This document shows, piece by piece, positions 34,411 through 43,453 of a DNA stretch of 60,549 nucleotides. The stretch spans positions 1 through 60,549 of the forward strand of contig CAINGK010000136.1 of NCBI GenBank assembly GCA_903848465.1, read 5' to 3'. This DNA is from an uncultured Verrucomicrobiota bacterium. GTDB taxonomy: Bacteria; Verrucomicrobiota; Verrucomicrobiia; Verrucomicrobiales; Verrucomicrobiaceae. A program made the position numbers and the translations under genes. The notes below the pieces were generated by a model. That model saw only the letters and a program-made list of their open reading frames with translations, was not told the DNA's origin and ran no database searches. Every line of letters starts with the position of its first letter. Position 1 is the stretch's first letter.

Positions 34411-35526
34411 TTAAACGGAAGGCTTGCGATAAAACGGCTTCTTCACCACTTCCGCCGGGAAACGACGCCCGCGGATCTCAATTTCCAGCGTGCTGCCGAT
34501 CGTGGCTGCATTCAGCGGCACATAGGCCATGCCAATACCGGCTCCGAGGCTGGGAGACTGCGTGCCGCTGCACACCTCGCCGATGATCTCCCCTGCAAAG
34601 GCCACAGGATAATGCGGGCGCGGCGGCGGTGCCGCGCCAGTCATGCGGAAGGCGGCCAGTTTGTCGGGCAGTCCAGCGGCCTTTTGCGCCACCAGCGCCT
34701 CACGGCCGGTGAAGTCTCCTTTGTCCAGATCCACAAAAAAACCGAGCCCGGCCTGCAGCGGGGTGCGCCCTTCCGAAAGATCATTGCCATTGAGCGGATA
34801 GCCCATTTCCAGCCGCAGCGTGTCACGTGCCCCCAGCCCGCAGGGCATGCCGCCTGCCACCTTCACGGCATCCACGATCTTGCGAAACCATGTCTCCGCC
34901 GTCTCCATGGGCATGAAAAACTCAAAGCCTTCCTCCCCGGTGTAACCGGTGCCGCACAGCCACATTGGCCCGTTGTCGGTCATGGTGACGAGGATGGTGT
35001 TGTGCTCTGGGAAGGAGTTATCACTGCCAAAGACCGCTGCGGCCACTGCGCGAGCCTGCGGCCCCTGGATGGCCAGACCGGCGGTGAAATCACTCGCGTT
35101 GGCCATCATCACCTCATCATCCTTGTTGAGCTGGGTTTCGAGATGCGCCCAGTCTGCATCAATGCGCGCAGCATTCACGACGAGGTAAAATTCACGCTCG
35201 CTGGTGCGGTAGGCGATCAGGTCGTCGATCACGCCGCCAAGTCCGTTCAGCAGCAGGGTGTACTGCCCCTGGCCCGGCTGCAGCTTCGTGATGTTGTTGG
35301 TCAGCACCCGGTTCAAAAAAGCTGCGGCACCAGGGCCGCTCACGATGAACTGCCCCATGTGGGAGATGTCAAATACACCGACGCTCTGCCGCACGGCCTT
35401 GTGTTCATCGACGATTCCCGTGTACTGCACCGGCATGTCCCAGCCGGCAAAGGGCACCATGCGTGCGCCCATTTCCACATGAACGGCATGAAGAGGAGTA
35501 CGGCGAAGGGGGGCGGAGTCGGACAC
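34411..35526 (-). CDS. gcvT: Aminomethyltransferase, glycine cleavage T protein
   Basis: The protein has 371 residues from a GTG start. It moves the methylene from lipoyl-GcvH to tetrahydrofolate. The N-terminal part LRRTPLHAVHVEMGARMVPFAGWDMPVQY and the middle DISHMGQF..SGPGA match GcvT closely; the C-terminal barrel includes GYTGEEGFEFFMP and ARDTLRLEMGYPLNG. It is the first gene of the cluster and divergent from the M3 peptidase, with 147 bases between starts. No glycine riboswitch was recognised in that gap. Confidence 0.95.
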   Translation of the reverse strand: MSDSAPLRRTPLHAVHVEMGARMVPFAGWDMPVQYTGIVDEHKAVRQSVGVFDISHMGQFIVSGPGAAAFLNRVLTNNITKLQPGQGQYTLLLNGLGGVIDDLIAYRTSEREFYLVVNAARIDADWAHLETQLNKDDEVMMANASDFTAGLAIQGPQARAVAAAVFGSDNSFPEHNTILVTMTDNGPMWLCGTGYTGEEGFEFFMPMETAETWFRKIVDAVKVAGGMPCGLGARDTLRLEMGYPLNGNDLSEGRTPLQAGLGFFVDLDKGDFTGREALVAQKAAGLPDKLAAFRMTGAAPPPRPHYPVAFAGEIIGEVCSGTQSPSLGAGIGMAYVPLNAATIGSTLEIEIRGRRFPAEVVKKPFYRKPSV

Positions 35527-35673
35527 GGTCCGCGCATGTTGTGAAGCACAAGCACTTTGTCAATTCGCGCAGCATTTTGAGCAGCAATGACCCTGGCAAT
35601 GTCATTTGCACGCTCACGGTACCGTTCCATATTTTCCATCCCCCCTTACGTCCGCCAAAAAAAAGCCCCAACC

Positions 35674-37797
35674 ATGGCAGCACCTTTCCTTACCCAGGAC
35701 TTTCACATCCGCTGGTCCACCCTGACCCCCGAACACATCGAAGCCGACATCCGCGCCGCCCTTGAAAAAGCGCAGGCGAATCTGGATGCGGTCATTGATC
35801 AGGATCGCGGCAAGCTGATGAACTTTGATTCCGTCGTGCTCGGCCTCGACGAATGCACCCGCGAACTGAACGAAGCCTGGGGTCTGGTGACCCATCTCGA
35901 TTCGCTGTGCAACTCCCCCGCCCTGCGTGAGGCGCACAACAAGATGCTGTCGGAGGTCAGCTCCTTCTTCGCCAAGATCCCGCTCAACGAGCATCTCTGG
36001 GACCTGTTTGTCACCTACAACATGACGGAGGAGGCAAAACACCTCACGCCCGTCCGTAAACGCGCCCTGCAGGAAGCCATGGAAGGCTTCATCGAGGCAG
36101 GTGCCGACCTGCCGCCGGACAAGAAGAAGCGCATGGAGGAGATCGAAGCTGAGCTCTCCAAGCACACGCAGAAGTATTCTGAGAACGTGCTCGACTCGAC
36201 CAACAAGTGGGAGATGCTTATCGAAGACGTGGATCGTCTCAAGGGGCTGCCGCAAACCGCCATTGATGCCGCTAAGGCGGATGCGCTGGCCAAAAATCTC
36301 GGCACGCCAGAGAAGCCGGTCTATCGCTTCACCCTGAAGGCTCCATCGATGATTCCGGTCATGGAATACCTCGAAGACGAGGGTATCCGCCGTCAGGTCT
36401 GGGAAGGTTCCTGTGGCATTGGCCGCGGCGGCGAGCACGACAACACCGAACTCGTCTGGAACATCCTGCGCCTGCGCCATGAGAAAGCGCAGATCATGGG
36501 CAAAGCAAACTTCGCCGATCATGTGCTGCATCATCGCATGGCCAAAAATGGCCAGAGCGCGCTCCGCTTCATCACCGATCTCTACACACGCGTGCATGAG
36601 GCGTTCCAGCATGAAACCATCGAGCTGCAGGAGTTCCGCGCCGACAACGCCCACCAAACCGTCGATCTGTTCCAGCCCTGGGAAGTCGCCTTTTGGAGCG
36701 AGCGGCAGCGCAAGTCGAAGTACGATTTTGATGAGGAGGAACTGCGGCCCTTCTTCCCCATCGACAGGGTGCTCAACGGCATGTTCCAACTGGCGGAGAA
36801 AGTCTTCGACCTGCGCATCATCAGCCGCGAGGTCGTTTACGTCGAGCCAGGCAAGGAAGCTCCGGCCAACGTCAGCACCCGGCAGGGCAAAGCAGGCCCC
36901 GTGGAGGTCTGGCACCCCGAGGTGAAGTTTTATGAAGTGCGCAATGAGAAGGGCGTCCACATCGGTTCCTTCTATGCTGACTGGCATCCGCGTGACTCCA
37001 AGCGCGGTGGTGCCTGGATGAATTATCTCAGAATGGGCGTGCCGCCCAGTGGCGAGCGCGACCGCCGCCTGCACCTGGGCCTCATCTGCGGCAACATGAC
37101 ACCGCCCGTCGATGGCAAACCGGCGCTACTCACGCATGATGAAGTCACCACCGTCTTCCATGAATTTGGCCATTTGCTGCACCAACTCTGCGGCAATGTC
37201 GAAATCCCCTCGCTCAATGGTGTGAGCGTTTACTGGGACTTTGTGGAGCTGCCTTCCCAGCTCATGGAAAACTTCTGCTGGGAGCGTGAGAGCCTCGATC
37301 TCTTTGCCCGCCATCATGAAACCGGCGAAACGATTCCCCCACGGCTCTTCAAAAAGCTGCTGGCCGCCAAGAACTACCGCAGAGCCAGCGACATCATGCG
37401 CCAGCTCGCCTTCGGCAAGCTCGACCTCGAACTGCACATGCACCACGCCATGGATGAAGGCGCGGACCTCGACAAACTCGCGCGTTCCATTCTCAAAGGC
37501 TACATCATGGAGCTCAAAACCGAACAGCCGACGATGGCGCGGCGATTCGGCCATCTGTTCAGCAGCCCCGTCGGTTACGCCGCAGGCTACTACAGCTACA
37601 AGTGGGCCGAGGTACTGGATGCCGATGCCTTCACCCGCTTCCAGCAGGAAGGCGTGCTGAATCCCGCCGTGGGCCGCGAATTCCGCGACACGATCCTGAG
37701 CAAGGGCAACTCCGACGATCCGGCGAAGCTGTTCCAGAACTTCATGGGCCGCGACCCCGATGCCATGGCGCTGCTCGTGCGCGCCGGGCTGGCATGA
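35674..37797 (+). CDS. M3-family oligopeptidase (oligopeptidase A-like)
   Basis: The protein has 707 residues. The zinc motif is H496-E-F-G-H in TVFHEFGHLLHQL, with the third ligand Glu about 25 residues on in VYWDFVELPSQLMENF, which is highly conserved in thimet oligopeptidases. The N-terminal helical region (FHIRWSTLTPEHIEADIRAAL) and the late GYAAGYYSYKWAEVLDADAF complete the family. There is no signal peptide, so it is cytosolic and likely degrades short peptides, including cleaved signal peptides, as PrlC does. The ATG at 35674 follows an A-rich leader; the frame is open to 35587 without family support. Confidence 0.93.
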   Translation: MAAPFLTQDFHIRWSTLTPEHIEADIRAALEKAQANLDAVIDQDRGKLMNFDSVVLGLDECTRELNEAWGLVTHLDSLCNSPALREAHNKMLSEVSSFFAKIPLNEHLWDLFVTYNMTEEAKHLTPVRKRALQEAMEGFIEAGADLPPDKKKRMEEIEAELSKHTQKYSENVLDSTNKWEMLIEDVDRLKGLPQTAIDAAKADALAKNLGTPEKPVYRFTLKAPSMIPVMEYLEDEGIRRQVWEGSCGIGRGGEHDNTELVWNILRLRHEKAQIMGKANFADHVLHHRMAKNGQSALRFITDLYTRVHEAFQHETIELQEFRADNAHQTVDLFQPWEVAFWSERQRKSKYDFDEEELRPFFPIDRVLNGMFQLAEKVFDLRIISREVVYVEPGKEAPANVSTRQGKAGPVEVWHPEVKFYEVRNEKGVHIGSFYADWHPRDSKRGGAWMNYLRMGVPPSGERDRRLHLGLICGNMTPPVDGKPALLTHDEVTTVFHEFGHLLHQLCGNVEIPSLNGVSVYWDFVELPSQLMENFCWERESLDLFARHHETGETIPPRLFKKLLAAKNYRRASDIMRQLAFGKLDLELHMHHAMDEGADLDKLARSILKGYIMELKTEQPTMARRFGHLFSSPVGYAAGYYSYKWAEVLDADAFTRFQQEGVLNPAVGREFRDTILSKGNSDDPAKLFQNFMGRDPDAMALLVRAGLA

Positions 37798-37801
37798 GCT
37801 T

Positions 37802-38182
37802 TTACAAACCTAGCGCGTCACGCGCCTCCTGGCGTATCAGTTTGGCATCGGCATGCGCGGTTCTCATTTCGGCTGCCGTGGCATCATCGCCCGGATAGCG
37901 CACATGAACGGCGAACTTATTCAGTCGGCGTCCTGCCGCAGTCATGGCAGACCATAACGGCTCAATCAATGCGGCAGATTGAATGAGCGCCGCGATGTCG
38001 TGCGTCTTGAGGAACCTGACGTCAGCTTCTTCCAGCCTGGCCTTGAGGTATTTTTCCGCCGCCTGCTGGAAATGAAAGCAGGCGTGGTCATGGGCGAGCA
38101 CCTTGCGCCTGCGAGTGAGTGAAACGGCCAGTTGATAGTCCGACTCCGCTTTTTTGATCCATTCACGCGTGGACGCCTTCAT
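37802..38182 (-). CDS. HEPN-domain protein
   Basis: The protein has 126 residues. The region EWIKKAESDYQLAVSLTRRRKVLAHDHACFHFQQAAEKYLKARLEE is the HEPN core, followed by a helical half with LKTHDIAALIQ and a C-terminal RQEARDALGL. The RxxxxH RNase motif of toxic HEPN proteins is not clearly present, so this may be a substrate-binding partner of the nucleotidyltransferase rather than a toxin. Its start overlaps the end of the MNT gene by 20 bases. The gene faces the M3 peptidase gene with a four-base gap between stops. Confidence 0.85.
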   Translation of the reverse strand: MKASTREWIKKAESDYQLAVSLTRRRKVLAHDHACFHFQQAAEKYLKARLEEADVRFLKTHDIAALIQSAALIEPLWSAMTAAGRRLNKFAVHVRYPGDDATAAEMRTAHADAKLIRQEARDALGL

Positions 38183-38531
38183 ACATGACCTTTCCTTTTT
38201 CAGTGACATCAAGGATGAAACATTCGCGGTCATTGATCCGGCGTTGCAACCGGTCTTCAGGCTCCACCAGCACATCAAGGGGAAAACTGGGCGGCACTTT
38301 GACAGGAATGCGCCAGCCCAGATCACGCCGGTAACGCTTCTTTGACATGACCACCATCACATCCACATCCGAATCTTCGGTTGGCTTGCCATAGGCGTAG
38401 GAACCAAACAGAATGATCTTGCGCGGCTTGAACTCGGCGGCAATGCCGTCGCAGTAGCGTTGGATGTCGCGCATCGGGATCATGCTGGGGAGTAAGCCCC
38501 GCAACCCGCCGTTCATCAACTCGATTCTCAC
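38163..38531 (-). CDS. MNT-type nucleotidyltransferase
   Basis: The protein has 122 residues from a GTG that overlaps the stop of the transporter gene (GTGA); an ATG six codons in would also serve. The Pol-beta motif GSY (43-45) ... D55-x-D57 in LFGSYAYGKPTEDSDVDVMVV is intact, so a transferase activity is plausible. In MNT/HEPN pairs the MNT partner often neutralises the HEPN RNase by adding AMP groups to it. Here the pair has the order MNT then HEPN and is translationally coupled to a transporter, which is atypical. Confidence 0.88.
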   Translation of the reverse strand: MRIELMNGGLRGLLPSMIPMRDIQRYCDGIAAEFKPRKIILFGSYAYGKPTEDSDVDVMVVMSKKRYRRDLGWRIPVKVPPSFPLDVLVEPEDRLQRRINDRECFILDVTEKGKVMYEGVHA

Positions 38532-39733
38532 TCAGTCCTCACACGCCCTCGATACGCGAGGGCGAAGAAGACACAGACGGCGGCGGTCAGCGCCGTCTCT
38601 CCCCACCAGAAGCGGGGCCAGTTGGTGACGTGGTTTTGCGTGCAGTCCGCATACCACCAGCCGCCACCGAGGTAGCCGATCAAATTGCCCACGCCGCCCA
38701 TCAGCATGGCCAGCAGCGCCTGCGCACGCACCCGCCACTTCGGATCGATGCGCTCTTCCAGATAGATCTGGGTGGTAATGAAGTAGAGCGTGTAGGCAAA
38801 GCCGTGCAGAAAGGTGCCCAGCATCACACTGGGCAGCGTGTTGAACGCATTGAAGGAGAAACGCACCACACAGATCGCGATGCCCGAAAGGAACACCCAC
38901 TTCAGCCGAAAACGCGCCATCACTCCCGCCAGCAAAAGCATGACCAGAACCTCAGTCGTCTGACCCAGCGATATGACTGCCGAGATGTGCTGCACCCCGA
39001 GATCGTGCAACTGGCGTGAGGTGTACGGGTAGAACGCCGCCAGCGGAATGCAGTATAAGGCCGCCGTCAGGAAGACAACGCGGTGATCACGGTGAATGAG
39101 CAGCCCAAGAGCATCCAGGCCAAGGATCTGTTTCCAGGTGCGGTGATGCACAACTTCGCCGGGCGGGATCATCGGCAGCCGCCAGGTCAGTGTCATCACC
39201 ACGAGCCACAAGCCCGCAGCCGTGACGCCCGCCACCAGCGAAGCATCGGCCCGCAGCACAAAACTCACGATCCAGCAGCCAACCATCCAGCCAGCCGTGG
39301 CGCAGGCACGCAGCGGGCCAAACTGCTGCTTGGTGTCATGCAGTTGGGAGAAAACAATGCTGCTCGTCAGGCTCCACACCGGTGTGGCCACTAGAGTATG
39401 CACCTGCGCACAGACCAAGACCATCATGTCACTCCAGCCCCACTCCAGAGACCCGCAGGTGATGAACAGGGCGATGCTCGTTGCCGCCGCCAGCCAGCGC
39501 AGCAGCAGCACCGGCGAGTGCTTTTGATCCGCCAGCGCCCCCACAAACAGCGGCGAGATGAACGCGGCGATGGCTGTCGTGGCAAACACCCACGGCACGA
39601 GATGCCCCCGACCGTGCGCATTGAAGACGTTTGCCAGCGGCACACTCCACATCCCCATGGGCATCGCTGTGCAGAAAAACAGCGTCGCCAGCGATTTGCG
39701 GCTGGCTTTGGCATCCGGGGCGGGGTTGGACAT
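38528..39733 (-). CDS. MFS transporter, NupG-like nucleoside permease
   Basis: The protein has 401 residues and about 12 hydrophobic segments. The opening LATLFFCTAMPMGMWSVPLANVF and the segment WSLTSSIVFSQLHDTKQQFGPLRACATAGWMVGCWIV correspond to the NupG/XapB group of nucleoside:H+ symporters common in Planctomycetes and Verrucomicrobia. In the second half LGQTTEVLVMLLLAGVMARFRLKWVF and HGFAYTLYFITTQIYLEERID are preserved. The natural substrate here is unproven. Its GTGA overlap with the MNT gene implies coordinated expression. Confidence 0.82.
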   Translation of the reverse strand: MSNPAPDAKASRKSLATLFFCTAMPMGMWSVPLANVFNAHGRGHLVPWVFATTAIAAFISPLFVGALADQKHSPVLLLRWLAAATSIALFITCGSLEWGWSDMMVLVCAQVHTLVATPVWSLTSSIVFSQLHDTKQQFGPLRACATAGWMVGCWIVSFVLRADASLVAGVTAAGLWLVVMTLTWRLPMIPPGEVVHHRTWKQILGLDALGLLIHRDHRVVFLTAALYCIPLAAFYPYTSRQLHDLGVQHISAVISLGQTTEVLVMLLLAGVMARFRLKWVFLSGIAICVVRFSFNAFNTLPSVMLGTFLHGFAYTLYFITTQIYLEERIDPKWRVRAQALLAMLMGGVGNLIGYLGGGWWYADCTQNHVTNWPRFWWGETALTAAVCVFFALAYRGRVRTE

Positions 39734-39864
39734 CGTTGGTTATTTTGAGATAAGCCGGGAGACTGGAAACTCCAACAACGAGTCTGCAAAAAGCGTTGGT
39801 TGCACCCCCGGCCCACCTTTCCATCTTCCGCGACCTTTCTTTCCCCTCCCAACCTCCCGTTCAC

Positions 39865-40797
39865 ATGGAAAACGTCATCATCATCGGCACCGGCTGCGCC
39901 GGCTACACAGCAGCCATCTACACCGGCCGCGCCAACCTCAAACCCTTGATCCTCTCCGGCAACATGCCCGGCGGCCAGCTCACCACGACCACGGAGGTCG
40001 AAAACTTCCCCGGTTTCCCCAACGGCATCATGGGCCCGGAGCTGATGATGAACATGCAGGCCCAGGCGGAAAAGTTCGGCGCACGCATCGAGTACTCGCT
40101 CGTCAGCAGCGTCAAAAAGACCGCCGCTGGCCACTTTGAAGTACACACCGATGGCGGCACTGTGTATGAAACCCACACGGTGATCGTTGCCACGGGTGCC
40201 TCCCCCAAGCATCTCGGCCTGCCAAACGAGAAGGGCCTGATCGGTCGTGGTTTGACCAGTTGCGCCACCTGTGACGGCGCCTTCTACCGCAACGTCCCCG
40301 TCTGCGTCATCGGCGGTGGCGACAGCGCCTGTGAAGAGGCCGGATTCCTCACCAAATTCGCCAGCACCGTTTATTTGATCCATCGCCGCGACTCCCTGCG
40401 CGCATCCAAGATCATGGCCGACCGCGCGCTCGCCAATCCGAAGATCAAGCCGGTGTGGAATTCCACCGTCGCAGAATACCTCACCGACGAGAAAGGCGAG
40501 ATGCGCGCTGTGACGCTCGAAAACCTCGTCACCGGAGAGAAGAACGAACTGGAGCTCAAGTGCGTCTTCGTCGCCATCGGCCACGTGCCGAACGGCAGTT
40601 TCCTCGGCGATCTCGTCGATACCGATGAAAACGGCTACATCCTGCAGACGCAGGGCACACGCACCAAGACCGAGGGCCTTTTCGCCGCCGGTGACGTGGC
40701 CGATCACGTCTATCGTCAAGCCATCACCGCCGCCGGTCAGGGTTGCGCTGCAGCTCTCGAAGCCGAGCGCTACCTCGCCGACCACGGCGTGCATTGA
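39865..40797 (+). CDS. trxB: Thioredoxin reductase (NADPH)
   Basis: The protein has 310 residues. It reduces thioredoxin with NADPH and FAD in the cytosol. The FAD site is VIIIGTGCAGYTAAIYTGRA (with Thr and Cys in place of the usual GxGxxG pattern), the redox-active disulfide is C133-A-T-C136 in TSCATCDGAFY, the NADPH site is VIGGGDSACEEA, and the C-terminal FAD motif is GLFAAGDVADHVYRQAITAAGQG. The start ATG at 39865 leaves the first beta strand at the N-terminus. It is divergent from the MFS gene with 131 bases between. It can supply electrons to the thioredoxin-dependent ArsC nearby, though the two are not in one operon. Confidence 0.96.
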   Translation: MENVIIIGTGCAGYTAAIYTGRANLKPLILSGNMPGGQLTTTTEVENFPGFPNGIMGPELMMNMQAQAEKFGARIEYSLVSSVKKTAAGHFEVHTDGGTVYETHTVIVATGASPKHLGLPNEKGLIGRGLTSCATCDGAFYRNVPVCVIGGGDSACEEAGFLTKFASTVYLIHRRDSLRASKIMADRALANPKIKPVWNSTVAEYLTDEKGEMRAVTLENLVTGEKNELELKCVFVAIGHVPNGSFLGDLVDTDENGYILQTQGTRTKTEGLFAAGDVADHVYRQAITAAGQGCAAALEAERYLADHGVH

Positions 40798-41073
40798 GAG
40801 GCTTGCGGGCCACCCGTAGCTGCGGCTGCTATCAGGAAATAAGCACTTTATATTATTTGATAGCCTTTCAAGCTCATCGCATCGCGCGAACACAAAGCGA
40901 ATCCCCTCTCTCCGAAGTAAAATAGGAGTTACCGTCACTTGTCAGGGGCGGGGAGAGGGAGAGCCGCTTTTGGCGGCCTAGCAATGAACTAAGCGCCCAC
41001 AGCATGTGCCAAGGCTTCGTCATTCCTCGTTCTGGTTGCGCCATTCTGCCCGCAGCCATCCTCATTTCTTGCG

Positions 41074-41754
41074 CTAAAACGTGAACACAAAATTGATCTT
41101 GGCGATGACGCTCACGCGGTCACGGTCCGGGAAGTTCGCCCAGCCTTCAAACACGATGTGCTTGCTGAGGAAGTACTTGGTGCCAAGGGCCGTGATAAGA
41201 CCGTGATCGTTGCGCGACTGCACGATGTCGGCGTTCAGATTGAGATTGCGGTTGAAGACCTTCCAGGTGCGGTCCACACCGAAGAGAAAGCTGTCGCCGT
41301 GGGTCTGAAAGCCGTAACCTGCATGCAGGCGCACGACTTGGAAGTCGTGATACAGCATCGCGTAGGTGAAGGGATCACGCGCGCGCCTTGTGTCAGTGAG
41401 CGCGACGCCAGCAACGCCGAGCGCGAACATGCCGTCCTCCCAAGGCTGAATGCGTGCCTTGGTCTGAAACAGCAGCGGGCCGGAGTAGCCGGTGCCCAGC
41501 GCGCTGTCGAGCCCCCATTCCAGATGCAACGGCTTGAAGTCCCAGCCGGTCTTGAAACCCACCCAGTCGGAGGTTTTGCCGGGTCCGCTGGTGGCAAACT
41601 GATTGGCACCACCAAAGCTGCTGAAGTACTGCACCGCGACCGTGCGATGATCGATGGTTTCAGCCGTGGGGATGTTGTTGAGACCGGTGGGCGTGGCAAA
41701 AACGGGGACCGCAGCGGCGCACACTGCCAACACCAGGAGGCGTTTGATTCTCAT
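41074..41754 (-). CDS. Outer-membrane beta-barrel-like protein at the end of the arsenic operon
   Basis: The protein has 226 residues and a signal peptide (about 1-20, ending VFATP). The mature part is full of alternating amphipathic strands (TVAVQYFSSFGG, PLHLEWGLDSALG, VRLHAGYGFQTHGDSFLFGVD) and ends in aromatic KINFVFTF, the mark of an outer-membrane beta barrel. No family was recognised. It starts nine bases after the arsC stop, so it is cotranscribed with the arsenic genes and could let arsenic species, thiols or phosphate across the outer membrane. That role is inference from position. Confidence 0.7.
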   Translation of the reverse strand: MRIKRLLVLAVCAAAVPVFATPTGLNNIPTAETIDHRTVAVQYFSSFGGANQFATSGPGKTSDWVGFKTGWDFKPLHLEWGLDSALGTGYSGPLLFQTKARIQPWEDGMFALGVAGVALTDTRRARDPFTYAMLYHDFQVVRLHAGYGFQTHGDSFLFGVDRTWKVFNRNLNLNADIVQSRNDHGLITALGTKYFLSKHIVFEGWANFPDRDRVSVIAKINFVFTF

Positions 41755-41763
41755 AGGAGGGCG

Positions 41764-42273
41764 CTAGGCGCTTGCCTTGTTTTCATCCTGATGTCCGTCA
41801 CTGTAGGCCTGTGCAGCCAGCGCAGGCACAGTCTTTGCCAGATCAGCCTGATTCTGGCGGCCGGAGGCATAGGACTCGAAGACCGCGCGGATCTCATCGC
41901 GCACGCGGCGGAAGACCTGCATCTGCTCCTCCTCGGTGCCGGTGGCATGCGCGGGATCATCAAAGCCCCAGTGGTGGCGGTTCATCTGGCCGGGAAACAT
42001 GGGGCAAACCTGGTCAGCATTGCCGCAGACGGTGATGACGGTCTCGATGTCCTGATTGAGGAACTCCTCAAGGTGCTTGGAATGATGCGCCGAGATGTCG
42101 ATGCCGATCTCCGCCATGGCTTTGATGCCAAGGGGATGCACGTAGCCAGCGGGCTTGGAGCCGGCACTGGCAACGGTGTAGCCATCGCCCAAGGCGCGGC
42201 GCAGGATGCCTTCAGCAAGGTGAGAGCGGCAGGAGTTGCCGGTGCAGAGAATGAGGATGGTGGGTTGTTTCAT
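41764..42273 (-). CDS. arsC: Arsenate reductase, thioredoxin-coupled (low-Mr phosphatase fold)
   Basis: The protein has 169 residues, longer than the usual 130 to 140 because of an Ala/Gln-rich C-terminal tail. The P-loop C10-TGNSC15-RS binds arsenate; the redox cysteines C83 and C90 lie in [11 protein letters not shown], matching the C10/C82/C89 triad of staphylococcal ArsC. It reduces arsenate to arsenite in the cytosol using thioredoxin. The gene lies ten bases after aqpS. A reduced product can leave through the AqpS channel, as no arsenite pump is encoded. Confidence 0.93.
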   Translation of the reverse strand: MKQPTILILCTGNSCRSHLAEGILRRALGDGYTVASAGSKPAGYVHPLGIKAMAEIGIDISAHHSKHLEEFLNQDIETVITVCGNADQVCPMFPGQMNRHHWGFDDPAHATGTEEEQMQVFRRVRDEIRAVFESYASGRQNQADLAKTVPALAAQAYSDGHQDENKASA

Positions 42274-42283
42274 GGGAGAAAGA

Positions 42284-42961
42284 TCATTCGGCAGTGGTCA
42301 CACACCGGCCACTGCAGCAGCCGCTGTCACGCACGCCGATGCACAGCGGCACGGCCAGGAGTGCGCCAAGAACCGGAGCCGCGAGATAGAGCCAGAGATG
42401 TTCGAGATGGCCGGAGACGAGCGCAGGAGCCAGGGAGCGGGCGGGATTCATTGAGGCACCGCAGACCGGCCCAGCAAACATGGCCTCCAATGCGATGACG
42501 CCGCCGATGGCGATGCCTGCCGTGATGCCCTTTTCCTTGGCACCGGTGGAAACGCTCAAAATCGTCAGCATGAGAATGGCGGTGAGCACCAGTTCCAGCA
42601 CAAAGCTCTGCATCTCCGATCCCGCTGGCAGCGTGGCCCCGAGAGTGACCTCCTGCGGAAAGAGCGCATGCAGCAGCAGACTGGCCGCCAGCGCGCCGAC
42701 AATCTGAGCGCCGAGGTAGCCCGGCACCTCGCGCCACGCAAAGCGGCGCGCCACGGCAAACGCGAGCGTGACGGCGGGGTTCAAGTGCGCACCGCTGACA
42801 TCGCCAAAGGTGTGAATCATCGCCAGCACAACGAGCCCAAAGGTGAGCGCAATGCCCGCGTGCGTGATGGCCCCATGGCTGGCGGCATTGATGACGATGG
42901 CACCGGTGCCCGCAAAGACGAGCGTGAAGGTGCCCAGAAATTCAGCGAGAAGTTTTTTCAT
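42284..42961 (-). CDS. aqpS: Aquaglyceroporin-like channel of the arsenic operon
   Basis: The protein has 225 residues and six predicted membrane segments, with the two NPA boxes at 61-63 (HLNPAVT) and 172-174 (SMNPARS). In Sinorhizobium meliloti, AqpS takes the place of an arsenite pump: ArsC makes arsenite, which flows out through the channel. Here the same logic is expected. An unusual C-terminal tail ([14 protein letters not shown]) contains four cysteines that could bind arsenite. The ATG at 42961 is chosen because earlier codons to 43033 overlap the preceding gene. Assignment to AqpS rests on family and operon context. Confidence 0.85.
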   Translation of the reverse strand: MKKLLAEFLGTFTLVFAGTGAIVINAASHGAITHAGIALTFGLVVLAMIHTFGDVSGAHLNPAVTLAFAVARRFAWREVPGYLGAQIVGALAASLLLHALFPQEVTLGATLPAGSEMQSFVLELVLTAILMLTILSVSTGAKEKGITAGIAIGGVIALEAMFAGPVCGASMNPARSLAPALVSGHLEHLWLYLAAPVLGALLAVPLCIGVRDSGCCSGRCVTTAE

Positions 42962-42969
42962 GAGCAGGT

Positions 42970-43449
42970 TCAGCAGCATTTGGACCCCGGAGCGCAGCAG
43001 GAGATGGCTGCAGCGGCAGGCTTGGGAGCGCATTCGCCGGGCAGGCAGATGCCACGCGCGAGGCAGTCGGCGTGCTTCAAGCCAAGGTGAAAGGCCAGCG
43101 CGCCGTCAATGACTTCCGCGCGCTCCACCGGAAACTGCGCCACGACCCCGTCTTCGTATTCGATCTCGACAGGCAGCTCGTGATGCGGCAGCACATCGCC
43201 CGCACGGTCAAAGATGGTAGCCAGCTTACCAGCGAGCAAACGGTGATCGACATCATCATGTACCCAAGTTTGCAGCAGGCAAGTCTCCAGCCTGCGCCGG
43301 GTACCGCCGCAGTCGATGAAGTTCTTCATGACATGGCCCACTTCGGTGATGTGGTAGTGCGCGGGGATGCAGCCGCCATCTGGAAGGACCAGCAGCAGCG
43401 GCTTATCCGCATTCGCGCTGAGGAGGGAGAGGAATTCGGAGATGATCAT
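42970..43449 (-). CDS. DUF6428-family protein of the arsenic operon
   Basis: The protein has 159 residues and no signal peptide. The DUF6428 pattern is seen in MIISEFLSLL...KPLLLVLPDGGCIPAHYHITEVGHVMKNFIDCGGT and LETCLLQTWVHDDVDHRL. Relatives occur beside arsR and arsC genes in several phyla, so a role in arsenic handling is likely but unproven. It has several cysteines in the body and a C-terminal tail ending ISCCAPGSKCC, a probable soft-metal site. It starts four bases after the arsR stop, and its end lies eight bases from the aqpS start. Confidence 0.8.
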   Translation of the reverse strand: MIISEFLSLLSANADKPLLLVLPDGGCIPAHYHITEVGHVMKNFIDCGGTRRRLETCLLQTWVHDDVDHRLLAGKLATIFDRAGDVLPHHELPVEIEYEDGVVAQFPVERAEVIDGALAFHLGLKHADCLARGICLPGECAPKPAAAAISCCAPGSKCC

Positions 43450-43453
43450 GGTT

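Noticed and set aside
33889..35544. 551-codon plus-strand frame across gcvH and gcvT
   Set aside because: It runs antisense through two conserved genes and has no recognisable domain.
35527..35673. Possible glycine riboswitch before gcvT
   Set aside because: The gap has no recognisable tandem aptamer cores or a terminator-like hairpin in the correct orientation.
35614..37074. 486-codon minus-strand frame opposite the M3 peptidase
   Set aside because: Mirror of GC-rich codon use in the real gene, no domain, and it fully overlaps a conserved enzyme.
40798..41073. Possible small gene between trxB and the beta-barrel gene
   Set aside because: Short frames on both strands show no domain; only a small gccgc/gcggc hairpin at 40963-40977 is visible.
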